Assembly: GCA_902464595.1 (NCBI GenBank)
Contig: CABQJX010000003.1
Span: forward strand, 1 to 64,000
DNA: 64,000 nt
Source of the DNA: an uncultured Lachnoclostridium sp.
GTDB lineage: Bacteria; Bacillota; Clostridia; Lachnospirales; Lachnospiraceae
Direction of reading: 5' to 3'
A model generated the notes under the pieces. It saw nothing but the letters and a program-made list of their open reading frames with translations, was not told the origin of the DNA and searched no databases. The translations under genes were made by a program, and so were the position numbers. Shown here one piece after another: positions 16,643 to 25,211 of this stretch. The stretch's first letter is position 1. Every line of letters begins with the position of its first letter.

Positions 16643-18315
16643 TACGTGTGAATCAGCTGAAGGTGCCGCTGGATTATCGAGAAGAGGATCTGAGGAGAAA
16701 AGCAGCAGGACTTTTACATATTTCCCCAGAGGAGATCAGGAAGATTTCAATGGTAAAGCAGTCCATTGACGCCAGGAAAAAGCCGGATATCTGGTACAGC
16801 TGTACCGTGGATGCAGATACCGGAAGAGGGAAAGCCTGGGAGGAAAAGCTGGTGCGGCGTCTGAAAAACCGCAACATTTCTGTTTGCCAGGAAACCGTAT
16901 ACCGACTGCCAAAACCGGGAGAAGAGCCTCTTAAAAGCCGTCCGGTGATTGTAGGAATGGGGCCGGCCGGCCTGTTTTGCGGTCTTATGCTGGCCAGGGC
17001 GGGGTATCGCCCAGTCCTGTTGGAGCGGGGGGAGGATATAGAGACCCGGACAGCAAAGGTAGCCCAGTTTTGGGAGACCGGGAGGTTGGATCCTTCCTCC
17101 AATGTCCAATTTGGAGAGGGAGGGGCCGGAACTTTTTCCGATGGAAAGCTGAACACCCTGGTAAAGGACAGCTCCGGAAGAAACCGGGAGGTACTTCGTA
17201 TACTGACGGAGTTTGGGGCAGATCCTTCCATCTGCTATGTCAATAAGCCTCACATCGGAACCGATGTGCTCAGCCGGGTGGTGATCTCCATCCGCCGGGA
17301 GATCCAACGATTGGGAGGTGAGGTGCGGTTTTGCAGCCAGGTCACAGATCTGATCCTGGAAGAAGAACCAGATGGAACCCTTCGTTTGAGGGCTTTGGAG
17401 GTCAACCATAAAGAGATCCTTCCAGTACAGGCAGCGGTGCTTGCCATCGGACACAGCGCCAGGGATACCTTTGAACGGCTGTGGGAGAAAAAGATCCCTA
17501 TGGAGCCAAAGGCCTTTGCCGTGGGGCTTCGAGTGCAGCATCCCCAGAGAATGATCAACGAGAGCCAGTATGGAATCCCGGATCATAAGGTTTTAGGGCC
17601 GGCCAGCTATAAGGTGACGTGGAAAGCGGATGATGGAAGGGGAGTGTACTCCTTCTGTATGTGTCCGGGAGGTTATGTGGTCAACGCCTCCTCTGAGGAG
17701 GGAAGGCTGGCGGTCAATGGCATGAGCTACCATGACAGGGACGGGGAAAATGCCAACAGCGCTATTATTGTCACCGTCTCCCCGGAGGACTTTTGCTGCG
17801 GAGGTACACAGGGAAGCATTCGGGGGATCCCAGCTGCTCCGGCTGTTCCGGACGCCTTGGCAGGTATCCGCTTTCAGAGAAGCCTGGAGGAGAAAGCGTT
17901 TCAGTTGGGAGCCGGGAAAATCCCGGTACAGCTGTACGGAGATTTTAAGGAGAACCGTGTGTCACAGGATTTTGGCCAGGTGGCTCCTGCCTTTAAAGGG
18001 GAATATGTATTTGCCAATTTAAGGGAGCTTTTGCCGGAAACCCTGTCCCTGGATCTGATCGAAGGAATGGAAGGATTTGGAACGATGATTAAAGGATTTA
18101 ACCGTCCGGACGCCGTGCTGGCAGGAATCGAGAGCCGTACTTCCTCCCCGGTGCGCCTTCCCAGAAATGAGAACATGGAGAGTGCAGTGAAGGGGCTGTT
18201 TCCCTGCGGGGAGGGAGCTGGGTATGCCGGGGATCACCTCCGCAGCTATGGACGGATTAAAGGTGGCAGAAAAGCTGATCGTGCGGTTTCAGCCATAAAA
18301 AACCTCATTTTTTAA
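16639..18315 (+). CDS. FAD-dependent dehydrogenase, COG2509 family
   Basis: Flavoprotein of 558 residues. An N-terminal alpha/beta domain (residues 1-95, IRVNQLKVPLDYREEDL) precedes the FAD-binding fold (VIVGMGPAGLFCGLMLARAG, about residues 103-122). The family motifs NVQFGEGGAGTFSDGKLNT and FCMCPGGYVVNASSEEG, and a C-terminal segment FPCGEGAGYAGD that closes the FAD site, are all present. Members are common in Firmicutes and Bacteroidetes and are of unknown substrate. It is coupled to the HI0933-type gene by an ATGA overlap, suggesting the two flavoproteins act in one process. A strong terminator follows. Confidence 0.85.
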   Translation: MIRVNQLKVPLDYREEDLRRKAAGLLHISPEEIRKISMVKQSIDARKKPDIWYSCTVDADTGRGKAWEEKLVRRLKNRNISVCQETVYRLPKPGEEPLKSRPVIVGMGPAGLFCGLMLARAGYRPVLLERGEDIETRTAKVAQFWETGRLDPSSNVQFGEGGAGTFSDGKLNTLVKDSSGRNREVLRILTEFGADPSICYVNKPHIGTDVLSRVVISIRREIQRLGGEVRFCSQVTDLILEEEPDGTLRLRALEVNHKEILPVQAAVLAIGHSARDTFERLWEKKIPMEPKAFAVGLRVQHPQRMINESQYGIPDHKVLGPASYKVTWKADDGRGVYSFCMCPGGYVVNASSEEGRLAVNGMSYHDRDGENANSAIIVTVSPEDFCCGGTQGSIRGIPAAPAVPDALAGIRFQRSLEEKAFQLGAGKIPVQLYGDFKENRVSQDFGQVAPAFKGEYVFANLRELLPETLSLDLIEGMEGFGTMIKGFNRPDAVLAGIESRTSSPVRLPRNENMESAVKGLFPCGEGAGYAGDHLRSYGRIKGGRKADRAVSAIKNLIF

Positions 18316-18349
18316 TTTTTGTAAAGTGAACAAATGGATTTGTGTTCAA

Positions 18350-18409
18350 AACATCTTTCATGCAGGAGAATGGATTCTGCTGTACGAAAGGTGTTTTTTA
18401 TTTTGTTTT
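18350..18409 (+). terminator. Intrinsic terminator after the flavoprotein operon
   Basis: AACATCTTTC (18350-18359) pairs with GAAAGGTGTT (18386-18395) with one G-U pair, inner bases GCAG and CTGC extend the stem, and a long T-rich run (TTTTTTATTTTGTTTTG) follows. The remaining bases to 18562 are AT-rich leader for the next gene cluster; I see no convincing promoter there, only a possible GATAAT at 18497-18502. Confidence 0.85.
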
Positions 18410-18562
18410 GTAGGTATAGAGATTTTGCAGTTATGACCTAGTTTCTCTTGAAAATACAGTTGGAGATATTTCGCTTATTAATTTCTGCTTTCTGCCGATA
18501 ATTTACATAGATTTCCTAAGTGTCTGAAAAAAATTAAAATAAAGAATCGATTGGAAAAAGAG

Positions 18563-20137
18563 ATGAGAAAACGACAAAAGATTCAGTTTATGGAGTTGCT
18601 GGATACGCTGTGTAAAGCGTGCAAACAGTTGATGACTCTGCCTTATGGGGGCGTTAGGGTAAATTTGTGTGCAGATATTCAGGAATTTGTCGCTGGGATG
18701 TTTGAATTTCTTCAGAAAACAGCAGATGTAGATACAACAACCTCTAAACTATTGGTAAATATGTATGAGAAACTGTTTGCAGTTAGCCAGGGACAGGAGA
18801 CTACGTCTTCTCTGGTTGAATTGGCAATGCAAATTGCAGGCTGTGCAGAGCGCGAGTTGAAAGCAAATAGAATAGAAGTGGCTTTTTTTTGCTATAAAGC
18901 CAGTATGAGTGATTGTCTGGAAAGCATTTATATGGCTGCAAAGGAGGATCCGGCTTGTGATGCATATTTTATTCCTATTCCCTATTTCGATAAAAATGGG
19001 GATGGAAGTTTGGGGGCAGTCCACTGTGAGGCACAAGGATATTATTCAGAGCAGTATGAATTAACGGACTGGCAGTCTTATAAAGTGGAGGAACGTTGCC
19101 CTGATGTGATTTTTATTATGAACCCATATGATGAGTGTAATATGATCACAACAGTTCATCCGGATTATTATGCTAAAAAATTAAAGAATTTTACGGAAAT
19201 GCTAGTCTATATTCCATATTTGGTTCACAGTGAGGTGATCTCGCCGGAGATGGCCGCAACACCAGGGGTTTTATTTGCAAATAAAACGATTGTTCAGTCT
19301 GAGCATGTAAGGGAACAGTATGTGAATAGTGCCTGCAAATATTTTCCTAATACCAGCAGGGAGGTATGGGAAAAAAAGATCGTGTCCCTTGGTTCTCCAA
19401 AAACGGATCGAGTCTTGTCAATGAAAAAGGAGGATTTTCCGGTTTTAAAGGAGTGGGAAAAACTTGTCAGGCAGAAAAACGGAAAACGAGTGATCCTTTA
19501 TAATCTTTCTTTAGAAACAGCACTGCGTTTCTCACAGAAAGAAGCAAAAACAGCTTATTTAGAAAAACTGCGCAGTATCTTGCGTTTCTTTCAGAAAAGA
19601 AAGGATATACTTTTGTGGTGGAGACCCCATCCTTTGCTGTCTGAGACATTTCGGCGGTTAGATCAAGAGCTTTATGAGGAATATCAGAAGCTTATTAGAG
19701 AATACCAGACAGAGGGGGAGGGGATTTTTGATGGAACAGCTGATATGGATCGTGCCATCGCTTTTGCAGATGCATGTTATGGTGATGAAAGCTCATTGAA
19801 TCTGCTGATGCAACTTATTGGAAAACCAGTCCTTGTTCAGAACATCCAAAATGCTGGCAGTGAGCCGGCTGTCCCAGGGAGTCGGGAACATGCAGAGCAA
19901 TCTATGAAGGAATTTGTAGCAAAGGGACATTACAACAGTTATATTCTCTATGAAGTGATGGATCCTTCAAAAGGAGGATTTAGCTTGTCTGATTTTCTCG
20001 AGTATTTGGATGTAATTGAATGCTGGCGGGAAGAACAATCTGGAAAGTACAGAGCGCGTTATATAAACGCTGATGGTTCAGCGGGGCAAAAAATATACAA
20101 TTACATAAAAAAGATATCAGAGGAGGCTTCAAAATGA
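18563..20137 (+). CDS. CDP-glycerol glycerophosphotransferase-like protein
   Basis: Protein of about 524 residues. The C-terminal half carries the signature of the TagB/TagF glycerophosphotransferase superfamily: DILLWWRPHPLLSET, with the arginine-proline-histidine-proline motif, and later YGDESSLNLLMQLIGKPVLVQ. These enzymes use CDP-activated alcohols to add phosphoglycerol-like units to lipid-linked glycans or teichoic acids. The N-terminal 150 residues are not the usual membrane-targeting domain and I do not recognise them. The start is uncertain: ATG 18563 has a weak GGAAAAAGAG before it, and TTG 18551 in the same frame has none. First gene of the surface-glycoconjugate island, overlapping the PEP mutase gene by four bases. 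The donor here may be a CDP- or CMP-activated phosphonate rather than CDP-glycerol; that is inference from context. Confidence 0.75.
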   Translation: MRKRQKIQFMELLDTLCKACKQLMTLPYGGVRVNLCADIQEFVAGMFEFLQKTADVDTTTSKLLVNMYEKLFAVSQGQETTSSLVELAMQIAGCAERELKANRIEVAFFCYKASMSDCLESIYMAAKEDPACDAYFIPIPYFDKNGDGSLGAVHCEAQGYYSEQYELTDWQSYKVEERCPDVIFIMNPYDECNMITTVHPDYYAKKLKNFTEMLVYIPYLVHSEVISPEMAATPGVLFANKTIVQSEHVREQYVNSACKYFPNTSREVWEKKIVSLGSPKTDRVLSMKKEDFPVLKEWEKLVRQKNGKRVILYNLSLETALRFSQKEAKTAYLEKLRSILRFFQKRKDILLWWRPHPLLSETFRRLDQELYEEYQKLIREYQTEGEGIFDGTADMDRAIAFADACYGDESSLNLLMQLIGKPVLVQNIQNAGSEPAVPGSREHAEQSMKEFVAKGHYNSYILYEVMDPSKGGFSLSDFLEYLDVIECWREEQSGKYRARYINADGSAGQKIYNYIKKISEEASK

Positions 20138-21726
20138 ATAAGGCAAAACGTTTTCGTGAATTGCTTAACCGTGAGGGACACTTTTTTCTGATGGAAGCTC
20201 ATGACGGATTATCTTCAAAAATTGTGGAGGAAACAGGATTTCCAGCTATATGGGCCAGCGGCTTATCTATTACTGCGTCTTTAGGAGTTAGAGATAACAA
20301 TGAGATTTCTTATACTCAGCTGTTAGATGTTCTAGAGTATATGAATGATGCAACAGAACTCCCCATTTTAGTAGATGGAGATACCGGGTATGGGAATTTT
20401 AATAATGCCTGTCGGCTTTTGCAGAAGTTGGAGCAGTTGGGTATAGCGGCAGTGTGTATTGAAGATAAAAAGTTTCCTAAAACAAATTCGTTTTTAGAGA
20501 CTAAATTGGAAGCATTAGCTGATCCGTTGGAATTTGCAGGAAAAATACGGGCAATGAAGGAATCACAGAAGGATCCGGATTTTTGTGTGATTGCGAGATT
20601 GGAGTCTTTGATCGTGGGAGCAGGGGTAGAAGATGCTGTAAAACGTGCAAACTTGTACCTTGATGCAGGTGCAGATGCTTTGTTGGTACACTCAAAACGC
20701 CAGACCTCCAAAGATATTGATGATTTTCTTGAGGTATTCAAGCGAGATGTTCCTATCTTTCTTGTCCCTACCAAATATTATACAGTACCTACAGCACATT
20801 TGACAAAGGACAGGAGAGTCCGAGGAATCATATGGGCAAACCACAATATTCGTGTCTGCATCACTGCTATGCAGAAAGTAAGCAAAACGATTTACGAAAA
20901 TACTTCTGTTGCAGATGTGGAAGGAACCATTGCCTCTGTTTCAGAAGTTTTCCGATTACAGAAAAATGAGGAATATCTGGAAAAGGAAAAAAAGTATCTT
21001 CCATCGTATACGAATGTAAAAGCTGTGATATTAGCTGCGGGAGGGCCTGGATCTTTGGGGTTTGAGCGTCCAAAGGCTCTTTTGAAAATGAACGGGAAAA
21101 GTATTTTGGAGCATCAGTTGGAAGCGATCAAGGCCGTCGGGGTTACAGATATTTCGATTGTGAGAGGATACAAAAAGGAAGAAATACAGGTTCCCGGCAT
21201 AACAATGATTGATAATGATAAGTGGGCTGAAACGAATGCTGCTCACTCCCTTTCTCTTGCTGCTTCCTTGATAAGCCAACCATATTTGGTCCTTTATAGC
21301 GATGTGTTCTTTAAACGGTATCTTCTGCGTACTATGCTGGATTATTCAGAGGAATACCCTTCTGCAGATGTGATTCTTGTATGTGTTCGGGAGGATTATA
21401 TTGATGCTGGATACTATTTAAGGCTGAATAAAAAGCCGGATGTATTTGACAATGACAGGGATCTAAGCATATCAGAAGTCTGCCTGGGGCGTGATGGTGG
21501 GAGAGAAGAAACTGCTGTTTATTTTAGTGGTTTGATGATGGTGAATAACTATCAGGCTGCCAGTCAGCTTCTCGAAAGCTGTGATGAGGAGCAGCTTTCT
21601 ACCGCGGCATTTTTGCGTGGAGCATTAGAGGCAGGAATGCGGCTTTCGGTTATCATGTCTTCCTCAGAGGCGATTGTGGATATTAATTCTTTAAATGATT
21701 TGATGAAAGCAGGGGAGTTGGTATGA
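20134..21726 (+). CDS. Phosphoenolpyruvate mutase fused to a nucleotidyltransferase
   Basis: Two-domain protein of 530 residues. The first domain (1-285) is PEP mutase, which makes the carbon-phosphorus bond by converting PEP to phosphonopyruvate. The family-defining EDKKFPKTNS is at 110-119 and the metal-binding VDGDTGYGN at 80-88. The second domain (about 295-530) is a nucleotidyltransferase beginning VKAVILAAGGPGSLGFERPKAL and is expected to activate the phosphonate with CTP. Fusions of PEP mutase with a phosphonate cytidylyltransferase (PntC type) are known from published phosphonate gene surveys. No transaminase domain is attached. The gene overlaps its neighbours by four bases at each end, so mutase and decarboxylase are made together, as the unfavourable mutase equilibrium requires. 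Confidence 0.93.
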   Translation: MNKAKRFRELLNREGHFFLMEAHDGLSSKIVEETGFPAIWASGLSITASLGVRDNNEISYTQLLDVLEYMNDATELPILVDGDTGYGNFNNACRLLQKLEQLGIAAVCIEDKKFPKTNSFLETKLEALADPLEFAGKIRAMKESQKDPDFCVIARLESLIVGAGVEDAVKRANLYLDAGADALLVHSKRQTSKDIDDFLEVFKRDVPIFLVPTKYYTVPTAHLTKDRRVRGIIWANHNIRVCITAMQKVSKTIYENTSVADVEGTIASVSEVFRLQKNEEYLEKEKKYLPSYTNVKAVILAAGGPGSLGFERPKALLKMNGKSILEHQLEAIKAVGVTDISIVRGYKKEEIQVPGITMIDNDKWAETNAAHSLSLAASLISQPYLVLYSDVFFKRYLLRTMLDYSEEYPSADVILVCVREDYIDAGYYLRLNKKPDVFDNDRDLSISEVCLGRDGGREETAVYFSGLMMVNNYQAASQLLESCDEEQLSTAAFLRGALEAGMRLSVIMSSSEAIVDINSLNDLMKAGELV

Positions 21727-22784
21727 TTGACACGAAACAATTTGTAGATGAACTTCTTTCAAGAGGGATACAAAAAATAGCAGGTGTCCCATGTTCCTTC
21801 TTGACACCATTAATCAACGAGGCAGAAAATAGGGGGCTCTATGAACCCTTTGTAAATGAGGGGGACGCCATGGCTTATGCCGCTGGCTCTATTCTGGCAG
21901 GGCATAGATGCGCAGTAGTGTTGCAAAACTCTGGTCTATCCAATGCTTTGTCACCTCTTACCTCTTTAAATGAACTTTTTGGACTTGGTGTGTTACTCAT
22001 TATTGGAAATAGAGGAGCAGATGATGAGCCGCAGCATAGGATTATGTCAGGATGTGTGGAACCGTTTTTGGATGCGGTAGGTATCAGACATTTTATGGCA
22101 GAAGAACCAGGAGCTCTGGAACAGGCGGTGGAATATTTTGATGGAAGAAGTTCAGCGATTCTTGTTAATAGTAGGACAACTTTCTCGCCTGTCCAATTGG
22201 AGCAGAACAGCGTAAACAAGAAAGAATTTCCGCAGCGTTATCATATGCTTCAAGCAGTTTGCGAAGCAGCAGGGAAAGCTGTTATTGCCACAGCCACAGG
22301 ATTTACCAGCAGGGAAATGTTTTGTGTGAAAGACCGGCCGGAAAATTTCTACATGGTTGGCTCCATGGGATGCCTTTCTTCCCTTTCTCTAGGATTGGCA
22401 GAAAATTTGAAGGAAAGAAATGTAATTGCTGTTGATGGGGATAGTGCATGTTTGATGAGATTGGGCGGATTGTATACATTAACACAGAAACATCCCAATA
22501 ATCTTTTTTACCTCGTTCTGGATAATGGGGGAAATGAATCTACCGGCGGACAGAGAAATAGTCTAGGGGAAAGTCGATTGCTTGATGTGATGAGAAGCAT
22601 GTATCATACAGAGGAAATTCATTCACCAGAGGAACTTTCAGAGAAAATACAACTTTTCCAAAAAAATCCTGTTTATACACAGGTTTATGCAAAGATCAGA
22701 ATGGGAACTATGGAAGTTTTGCCAAGGCCTGACAGACGTCTTATTTTCGAGCAGGCACATCGGTTTACGGAGGCTCTCCGATGA
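21723..22784 (+). CDS. aepY: Phosphonopyruvate decarboxylase
   Basis: Thiamine-diphosphate enzyme of 353 residues that drives phosphonate synthesis forward by converting phosphonopyruvate to phosphonoacetaldehyde. The N-terminal pyrimidine-binding part has VNEGDAMAYAAG with the cofactor-activating glutamate (Glu46). The C-terminal diphosphate-binding part has VDGDSACLMRLGGL (237-250) and DNGGNESTGGQ (267-277), the family version of the GDG-N motif. Length is a little under the usual 375 residues. It overlaps both neighbours by four bases. The product would normally be aminated by AEP transaminase or reduced to hydroxyethylphosphonate; no transaminase is encoded in this window. Confidence 0.92.
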   Translation: MIDTKQFVDELLSRGIQKIAGVPCSFLTPLINEAENRGLYEPFVNEGDAMAYAAGSILAGHRCAVVLQNSGLSNALSPLTSLNELFGLGVLLIIGNRGADDEPQHRIMSGCVEPFLDAVGIRHFMAEEPGALEQAVEYFDGRSSAILVNSRTTFSPVQLEQNSVNKKEFPQRYHMLQAVCEAAGKAVIATATGFTSREMFCVKDRPENFYMVGSMGCLSSLSLGLAENLKERNVIAVDGDSACLMRLGGLYTLTQKHPNNLFYLVLDNGGNESTGGQRNSLGESRLLDVMRSMYHTEEIHSPEELSEKIQLFQKNPVYTQVYAKIRMGTMEVLPRPDRRLIFEQAHRFTEALR

Positions 22785-23476
22785 AAATAGCTCTACTTTC
22801 AGATATTCATGCAAATCTTCCAGCCCTCCAAGCAGTTTTAGATGACTGCCGAAAGCAAAAGGCAGATCGGTTTTGGCTGCTGGGAGATTATGTCGATTAT
22901 GGCGTTTCGGCAAAAGAAACGGTTGCTCTTTTGGAACAGCTTGATCCTGAATATGTAATTGCGGGAAATCATGATGCCTGTTTATATCTGCCATCTGTTC
23001 GAGGTAGCCAGACCCCTCATGGAAAGCAGTCTTTTTCTTATACAAGGAAAATAATAGAACAGGATCCGGAGTCATTTGTATGGCTTAGGAGTATTGTAGA
23101 AACGCCTATGATTCATCTTAAGGGTCAAAAAATCATGCTAGTTCATGGAACCATTTCTGATCCATATTGGGGGAAATTTCTTCCAGACCAAAATGTGGAG
23201 GAAGTTTTTAGTGACATGGAAAAAGAGGATGTCCGCCTGCTTTTAGCAGGTCATTCTCATAGAAGTTTTCTCTTAAACAGAAACGGAAGAAGAATTATAA
23301 ATCCAGGAAGTGTTGGACAGCCTAGGGATGGCTTTCCAGAAGCTTCTTATGCAATTTTAGATGGGGAGTCAGTTATCTTCCGCCGGATTCCCTATGATGT
23401 GGAACAAGCGGCTCAAGAAATCAAAGGGAAAGGGCTGCCGGAATATCTGTGGCAGCGTTTGTATCAAGGCATATAG
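22781..23476 (+). CDS. YfcE/MJ0936-type metallophosphoesterase
   Basis: Calcineurin-like phosphodiesterase of 231 residues. All metal-binding motifs are visible: SDIH (Asp8, His10), LLGDYVDYG (Asp36), GNHD (62-65), LVHGT (His122) and GHSH (157-160). These enzymes hydrolyse phosphodiesters or phosphomonoesters in the cytoplasm. The coupling to the phosphonate genes (ATGA overlap with the decarboxylase) suggests a role on a nucleotide-activated or phosphonate intermediate, but the specificity cannot be read from the sequence. Confidence 0.85.
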   Translation: MKIALLSDIHANLPALQAVLDDCRKQKADRFWLLGDYVDYGVSAKETVALLEQLDPEYVIAGNHDACLYLPSVRGSQTPHGKQSFSYTRKIIEQDPESFVWLRSIVETPMIHLKGQKIMLVHGTISDPYWGKFLPDQNVEEVFSDMEKEDVRLLLAGHSHRSFLLNRNGRRIINPGSVGQPRDGFPEASYAILDGESVIFRRIPYDVEQAAQEIKGKGLPEYLWQRLYQGI

Positions 23477-23493
23477 GAAAGGAAAGGTTTAGG

Positions 23494-24453
23494 ATGCGAG
23501 TTTTGATCACGGGGGCAGCTGGTCTGACCGGCTCTTATCTGGTTCGTCACTGTCTGGAACAAGGGGATACTGTGGTAGGAATCGATAATTTCTTTCGCGG
23601 AACCAAGGAAAATCTTTTAGAAGTAATGGGAGAGGAACGATTTACTTTTTATGAGTGTGATTTTCGGGATTATATTAAAAAGGAGCAGGAGGTCAATTTT
23701 GATGGAATTTATCATTTGGCGGCCGTTGTTCCTACTAGATATTTCTATGAGGAGCCTTGCCTGACTTATGAGGTGAACTGTCAGGGGACTTATGAAATTT
23801 TTTTATGGGCATTAAAACATAGGATCCCCCGGTTTGTTAATGCGTCCAGTTCAGAAATATATGGACATGCAAAAGATTTTCCAACCAAGGAAACAGCGCC
23901 GTCTTTATATGATTCAGTGGAAGAAACAACCCGATGGTCTTACGCGCATGGAAAGATTATGACGGAGTATCTCTTAAATCATCATAAAGATGAAATAAAA
24001 GTCTGCCATTTACGTTATGCTAATGTTTATGGACCATATGATATTGATGATAATCATGTGATCCCTTATATTTTGAACTGTGTTGCTCAAGATAAGACGT
24101 GTCATTTAAATGTGGACGCCAAAACCATTGCTCGTTCATTCCTATATATGGAAGACTGCGCGAAAGCTACTCGCCTGGCAATGCTGCGCATGGAAAGCGG
24201 AATAAGCTACAATATTGGAAACCCGGAGGAGGTAACTATTTTTGAACTTTACAAAATAGCGGTTGAGGCTGCAAGGGATTTGGGGCTTTCCTGCCATCAT
24301 TCTATGGAACTTGATATTTCCAGACCGGGTGATCCAACAAGACGTGTTCTTGATATTTCACGTGCAAGGGTTCATTTGGGATATACGCCTGAGGTGATGC
24401 TGAAAGAGGGGATAAGGAGGACACTGGAATGGATTGTCAAACAGCGGCCATAA
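23494..24453 (+). CDS. NAD-dependent nucleotide-sugar epimerase/dehydratase
   Basis: Short-chain dehydrogenase of the extended type, 319 residues. The NAD-binding motif is VLITGAAGLTGSYLVRHC (residues 3-20). A catalytic serine region (NASSSEIYG) and the tyrosine-lysine pair (RWSYAHGKIMTEYLL) follow. It acts on an NDP-sugar, probably epimerising or dehydrating it to build the glycan repeat. The start is ATG 23494 with AGGAAAGGAAAGG upstream; the GTG at 23449 in the same frame lies inside the previous gene. Its end overlaps the next nucleotidyltransferase gene by 25 bases. Confidence 0.87.
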   Translation: MRVLITGAAGLTGSYLVRHCLEQGDTVVGIDNFFRGTKENLLEVMGEERFTFYECDFRDYIKKEQEVNFDGIYHLAAVVPTRYFYEEPCLTYEVNCQGTYEIFLWALKHRIPRFVNASSSEIYGHAKDFPTKETAPSLYDSVEETTRWSYAHGKIMTEYLLNHHKDEIKVCHLRYANVYGPYDIDDNHVIPYILNCVAQDKTCHLNVDAKTIARSFLYMEDCAKATRLAMLRMESGISYNIGNPEEVTIFELYKIAVEAARDLGLSCHHSMELDISRPGDPTRRVLDISRARVHLGYTPEVMLKEGIRRTLEWIVKQRP

Positions 24454-25211
24454 TTCTATGTGCAGGCATTGGAAGACGGATCGGCCTTGCGGAAGGGAAG
24501 AATAAATGTGCGGCCGCAGTTCAGAACACGTCTTCTGTCCAGTACAGTGTATCTTCTCTTTTGGAAGCGGGAGTGGATGTTGTTATTGTGGTCACTGGTT
24601 ATGGTTCGGATTCGGTGAAAGGTGCGCTGTCAGGAAGTGTGGATAAAGGGGCTATTCACTTGGTGCATAATCCTTGGTATGACAGACATGGCTGTAATTA
24701 TTCTCTGGCCTGCGGAATGGAGGAGGCTTCCAGAATGGAAGTTGGACGTGTGGTGATTGCAGAAGGGGATTCCCTTTTGCATAGGAAATCCGTTCAGAAA
24801 TTATGTCAGCAGAATGCGATAGCAGCTTCTTTGGTGCGGGAGAAATCTTATATAGATAAAAAGAGAAGTGTTGTTGCAGTAGGATGTAAAAATAAAATTT
24901 TGCGTTATGAGTATGATCCTCTTCATCAGGGATATATATATATCGGTAAAGATGAGGCGGTTTTGGGGGAGAGTATGCAGCTTTGGAGTTTTTCTGGAAA
25001 ACCTTTAGAAGCATTGAAAGAAGAACTGAGAGCATATAAAAATATGGCAGACCAAAGCAGGGAGCCTATGCTTCATTCTGGGGTTTATTCTATTAACAAG
25101 ATTAAAGTAGAAATTGAACCAGTCTGCTCTCCAAAACCGGAAGATTGGATTAATTTAAATACGCAACAGGATTTAAGAAAGGCGGGATTGGCAAAGTGGA
25201 TCAGAGAGTAA
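24429..25211 (+). CDS. Nucleotidyltransferase (second NTP-transferase of the cluster)
   Basis: Stand-alone sugar-phosphate or phosphonate nucleotidyltransferase of 260 residues. The N-terminal pyrophosphorylase motif is a variant, AAIILCAGIGRRIG followed by GKNKCAAAV. NPWYDRHGCNYSLACGMEEA and VVIAEGDSLL correspond to the substrate-binding and metal-binding segments; the usual aspartate pair is replaced by Glu-Gly-Asp. It is related to the C-terminal domain of the PEP mutase fusion, so the cluster may activate two different compounds. It overlaps the upstream epimerase gene and its stop (TAATG) overlaps the next start. Confidence 0.8.
   Translation: MDCQTAAIILCAGIGRRIGLAEGKNKCAAAVQNTSSVQYSVSSLLEAGVDVVIVVTGYGSDSVKGALSGSVDKGAIHLVHNPWYDRHGCNYSLACGMEEASRMEVGRVVIAEGDSLLHRKSVQKLCQQNAIAASLVREKSYIDKKRSVVAVGCKNKILRYEYDPLHQGYIYIGKDEAVLGESMQLWSFSGKPLEALKEELRAYKNMADQSREPMLHSGVYSINKIKVEIEPVCSPKPEDWINLNTQQDLRKAGLAKWIRE

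Noticed and set aside
16747..17586. 279-codon open frame on the minus strand
   Set aside because: It lies fully inside the flavoprotein gene on the other strand and has no family resemblance or ribosome site.
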